The notes under the pieces were generated by a model that was not told the DNA's origin, did no database searches, and saw nothing but the letters and a program-made list of their open reading frames with translations. Made by a program: the position numbers and the translations under genes. From the IMG/VR virus record IMGVR_UViG_3300042549_000360, positions 1 through 22,900 of that record: a stretch of DNA of 22,900 bases; one strand, given 5' to 3'. The stretch comes from a virus. Shown piece after piece: positions 19,755 to 22,900 of the stretch; the first letter of the stretch is position 1; each line of letters starts with the position of its first letter.

Positions 19755-22700
19755 ATGGCAATTGATTATTTTGCGCAACAATTTGGCAAAGATGTCGTTG
19801 AGGATACTGCGCCACCTCCCCCTGATTACAGGCAAATGGTTTTAGATGCCTATGGCACTATCGGTCGTGCCGGCGTTGGCGAAGCTGCAAATCAAGTTGA
19901 CGCTGCGGGCGCAGACGCGTGGACTAAAGCGTTAGAAACTGGACAAATTAAACCAGAAGACTGGAATGCTACATTTCAAACTGCGGTTCAAGACTACATA
20001 GCCACCAACCCAGATGACAAATATAGCCAGTACGTAAATAACTATCTTGGTAATAAAACTGCTGATACAAGTACCGGTGGAATTACTAATTTACTTACAA
20101 CAGGCGCAACTGCCGATACATCAGGAGCAGCCACTACTGCGGATACCAACACAGCTACTGCTGTAAACACACCTAACTACAGACAAATGGTGATAGATGC
20201 CTATGGCACTATTGGACGCACCGGCGTTGGTACCGAGGCAAATCAAATTGACCAAGGGGGTCTTGACGCATGGACTGCGGCACTGCAATCTGGGCAAATT
20301 AAACCAGAAGACTGGAATGCTACGTTTCAAACCGCCGTTGCCGACTACTTATCAAATAAGCCTGAAGATAAATACAGTACTTACGTTGCAGACTACCTGA
20401 CAGATACCAAACCTGCTGCGGTTGCAGGTGTCGTTGACCTGTACGAAGACATACTAGGCCGTGCTCCTGATGCCAAAGGCTTAGGGGACTGGTACCAACA
20501 GTTTGGCGCGGAGATCAGTCCAGAAGAACGTGTTCAATTTAGAACTGCGGCTAAAGCTGAATTAGATAGCCGAACTCAAGACTTGTATAGCGAATTTATG
20601 GGTCCGGGAAGAATTGCAGAGCAGGGGGGTTTGGACTACTGGAGAGAACGTTTTGGTGCCGAAATCGACGCCTCTGAACGGGAACAGTTCCGTCAAGCCG
20701 CCGCCGCAGAGTTGTCTGGTGCGTTTGGCGCGGGTGGTGCTAATGCGCTAGCTGGTTTTAAATATGCCAAAGACCTTGGCATCAGTGATGCTGGTTTAAA
20801 AGCAACTCTTGGTGAAACTTTATACAACCAGTACCAAAATCAACTCAAAAGCACTACTACCACAAGCATCAACAACATTATTGCAGACAACTCCCTAACG
20901 TTCGAAGAATCGCAAACAGTTGCCAACTTAGCCCGTAATCTTGGGTATAACTCGCAACAACTTGCCGACCTGACGGGTAAAGACAAGTCTCTGTTTGACA
21001 CTATCCTGACAAACTATGACACCAACCGCACCAAAATTATTAACGATACCCTCACGGGCGCAAACGTCCTGACAGACGCTGATAGGGTGCTTGCTAGTTA
21101 CGCTTTAGAAAAACAGTTTGGCTTTACTGATGAGGACATTTCAAAAGCTACTGGCGTTGATGTCAACGTTATCAAAAACAGCTTAACCCCCGTCAGAAAT
21201 TTTGAGGCGGACTTCTCAAAAATTGCCAACAACACGGACTCAACCACGCAGCAAATCAAAGATTTTGTAGCTAGCGCAAAGGCAAACGGAGCCGTTAACA
21301 AATTGTATGGCGAGGCTCTGACTGGGTACGAAACTAAGATTGCCGAGCTTGAAACAAAGTGGAGTAGGTATGGGTCTGACGCTATTCAGTCAGAAAATCT
21401 GTTTCAGCAACTAAACGCTCAGAGGAACGCACTAGGCGGTCAGTATTTCCAAGGTGTGTTTGGCGACTTGGAGAACTCCGCCGCGCTACTTGTCAAAAAA
21501 GGGTTAGACACTGTTGGTGATCTTGGTCAGAAGGACAAATTTATAACAGCATCAGTAACCGAAAATCTTACCACGGCTGATGGACGACGAGTTTTTAAAG
21601 AGGGCAATGACTATCTTGTACCAATAACGGACTCTGAAGGCAATGGTACGGGCAAGTTTGAGAAGGTTGACTCTTCCAAAGTTATAAAAAAATACTTTAA
21701 ATATGAAGACGATGGCTACGGAAATGACGTTGCTAAACCGCTTTCAGAAACAGAATTGGCAACAGTTAAAGATGGCAAGTACCAACAGAAAATTGGTAGC
21801 GTTGTCATTGACAAGGACACTGGTGCAGAGCTTACTGATACCACAGGACAACTTGCTTTCCAAAAGAGCGGTGGCGCTTTCACCGGTAAAAACCATTGGT
21901 TAAATGCTAAGTTCACACCAGAAGGTGTGGCATACCTTACGGCAACTACAGAAAAAACAGGAATTAACGCGTTCGTAAGCGAGATGGGGCCAATGGTCAT
22001 TTCGATTGCGGCGATGATCCCGGGGCCGCACCAGCCGTTTGCTCAGATGGCAAATGCGGCGATAGCCGTCTCTCAAAAGAACTACCTTGGTGCCGTGCTA
22101 AGTGGCTTAAATGCCGCTAGTTCTTTTGCTGGAAGCGAATTGACAATGTTGAAAACAGCAGAAGCCGCTGGGGACATTGTCAATACCTCGCGAATTCTTG
22201 ATCTGCAAAGCACAATATCAGACATCAAGCTGGCTCAAACCGCAACTTCTGGGTTTGCCGCTTTGAAAGCTGACAACATTGCTGGTGTCATTAACGCAGG
22301 TTTGTCGGCATACGGCCAAACTGGTGGGACACTGCCATCCGGCGTCACAACAGCTATGCAAACCGCAAACTTTGTAGGCGCACTTAATGCCAATAACACC
22401 TCTGCTGCTTTGGTTGCGCTTGGTGATTTGACTGGCAGTAAAGACCTGTACGTTGCAGCTTCTGCAACAAACTTGATTGATGCGTTGCAGAGTGGTAACG
22501 AAGCAAACATTATAAAAGCGGGCATAGTGTTTGGTAATGCTTTTCAAGCAAGTAATAATACCGCTACAAAAACAACAGACACTAAAACTTCTGACGCGTC
22601 AGATGTAATTAATACTTTACAAACTGCTGGTTTAACTGAAGATACCACACCCAGTGGTTTGCAATTGGCTGGCGTGACTACTGGAACAGCTTCCGATGCT

Positions 22701-22900
22701 GGAAGTAACTTAATTGAAGTATCTGGAACACCAATTTTTGCTGGTGATGCTAGGGCGTCTAAAATTAAACCCCCTGCTGGTTATGCACTCGCATCGCAAG
22801 ACGATCCCGTGATGCAAGAAACGGCTCGGTACGATGATAACGATAAGCCGTTACCTAAGTCAGATGGAACTTATTACGACATCACCCAGAACGCTTGGTT
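19755..22900 (+). CDS. Giant virion protein with DUF4214-like repeats (3' end outside window)
   Basis: From ATG 19755 the frame is open to the window edge: at least 1,048 residues with no stop by codon-by-codon reading. Residues about 25-98 and 142-215 are two close copies of a module (YRQMV.DAYGTIGR.GVG..., GQIKPEDWNATFQTAV.DY). Two related DUF4214-like units follow (DLYEDILGRAPDAKGLGDWY at about 228-247, and GGLDYWRERFGAEIDASERE at about 291-310). Helical segments and a Gly/Ala-rich hydrophobic stretch (about 737-795, with MVISIAAMIPGPHQPFAQMA and NYLGAVLSGLNAASSF) come later. Size, absence of a signal peptide, helical Ala/Gln-rich composition and a membrane-active-looking segment suggest an ejected internal virion protein of a podovirus. 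It may be a different structural or host-contact protein. Start has AAGAGAC upstream. Confidence 0.75.
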   Translation, partial: MAIDYFAQQFGKDVVEDTAPPPPDYRQMVLDAYGTIGRAGVGEAANQVDAAGADAWTKALETGQIKPEDWNATFQTAVQDYIATNPDDKYSQYVNNYLGNKTADTSTGGITNLLTTGATADTSGAATTADTNTATAVNTPNYRQMVIDAYGTIGRTGVGTEANQIDQGGLDAWTAALQSGQIKPEDWNATFQTAVADYLSNKPEDKYSTYVADYLTDTKPAAVAGVVDLYEDILGRAPDAKGLGDWYQQFGAEISPEERVQFRTAAKAELDSRTQDLYSEFMGPGRIAEQGGLDYWRERFGAEIDASEREQFRQAAAAELSGAFGAGGANALAGFKYAKDLGISDAGLKATLGETLYNQYQNQLKSTTTTSINNIIADNSLTFEESQTVANLARNLGYNSQQLADLTGKDKSLFDTILTNYDTNRTKIINDTLTGANVLTDADRVLASYALEKQFGFTDEDISKATGVDVNVIKNSLTPVRNFEADFSKIANNTDSTTQQIKDFVASAKANGAVNKLYGEALTGYETKIAELETKWSRYGSDAIQSENLFQQLNAQRNALGGQYFQGVFGDLENSAALLVKKGLDTVGDLGQKDKFITASVTENLTTADGRRVFKEGNDYLVPITDSEGNGTGKFEKVDSSKVIKKYFKYEDDGYGNDVAKPLSETELATVKDGKYQQKIGSVVIDKDTGAELTDTTGQLAFQKSGGAFTGKNHWLNAKFTPEGVAYLTATTEKTGINAFVSEMGPMVISIAAMIPGPHQPFAQMANAAIAVSQKNYLGAVLSGLNAASSFAGSELTMLKTAEAAGDIVNTSRILDLQSTISDIKLAQTATSGFAALKADNIAGVINAGLSAYGQTGGTLPSGVTTAMQTANFVGALNANNTSAALVALGDLTGSKDLYVAASATNLIDALQSGNEANIIKAGIVFGNAFQASNNTATKTTDTKTSDASDVINTLQTAGLTEDTTPSGLQLAGVTTGTASDAGSNLIEVSGTPIFAGDARASKIKPPAGYALASQDDPVMQETARYDDNDKPLPKSDGTYYDITQNAW
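19824..20048 (+). repeat. Internal tandem module repeat, copy 1
   Basis: Encodes residues 24-98 of the giant protein. A 29-nt block at 19944-19972 is identical to 20295-20323, an offset of 351 nt (117 codons). The flanking protein sequence is also closely matched, indicating a fairly recent in-frame duplication. Confidence 0.85.
20175..20399 (+). repeat. Internal tandem module repeat, copy 2
   Basis: Encodes residues 141-215 of the giant protein, partner of 19824-20048. The region between the copies encodes a Thr/Ala-rich linker (residues about 101-139). DNA differences are mostly at synonymous positions in the conserved core, so the protein module is under constraint. Confidence 0.85.

Noticed and set aside
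1-22900. CRISPR array, insertion sequence or bacterial chromosomal genes
   Set aside because: No regularly spaced direct repeats, transposase-like frame or housekeeping gene was seen. All genes fit phage morphogenesis or lysis.

Overview
This window is a piece of a tailed double-stranded DNA phage (Caudoviricetes) genome, or less likely a prophage. Every credible gene lies on the + strand. The genes are packed head to tail with 1 to 20 nt overlaps (ATGA, GTGA, TTGA and TAATG junctions) or gaps of about 1 to 12 nt. There are no tRNA, rRNA, CRISPR or insertion-sequence signatures. The head and tail genes fit a short-tailed (podovirus-like) particle: a Mu gpT-like major capsid protein, two adaptor/connector-like proteins and a large nozzle-like protein. 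No tape-measure, major tail tube or sheath gene is visible. The host cannot be read from the sequence. The set of small conserved proteins resembles uncultured aquatic phages infecting Proteobacteria, but that is recollection and inference, not a search result.

Layout: (1) 1-906, the 3' part of the major capsid gene, then a strong intrinsic terminator (927-955). (2) 956-1054, the only sizeable non-coding stretch. It holds a compact leader with interlocking complementary segments right up to the ribosome binding site of the next gene. (3) 1055-4750, a putative head-decoration protein followed by a run of small proteins: a coiled-coil peptide, an FCCH-domain virion protein, a holin-like membrane protein, a 279-aa acidic protein and several very basic Lys/Gly-rich proteins. 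(4) 4747-7383, two connector/adaptor-like proteins flanking a zinc-ribbon protein and two small basic proteins. (5) 7380-14559, a series of beta-rich appendage proteins, including a tandem pair of about 680-aa paralogues built of roughly 100-residue repeats, followed by a tail-fibre assembly chaperone-like gene (14572-15099). (6) 15102-16981, small membrane proteins, two holin-like proteins and a GH24 endolysin. (7) 16990-22900, the nozzle-like protein, a jelly-roll-like fibre protein, and a giant open-ended reading frame of more than 1,048 residues. Its N-terminus carries tandem DUF4214-like repeats, and it is a candidate ejected internal virion protein.

From 1055 onward the genes form one nearly gapless, translationally coupled transcription unit of at least 21.8 kb. 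The lysis module therefore sits inside the structural module and would be co-expressed with it. The features I find most worth testing are the structured leader at about 966-1049, the TTG-initiated gene that looks like half of a split protein (4245-4750), the duplicated mosaic fibre genes, and the two genes missed by a 60-residue cut-off (4072-4248 and 15102-15194).
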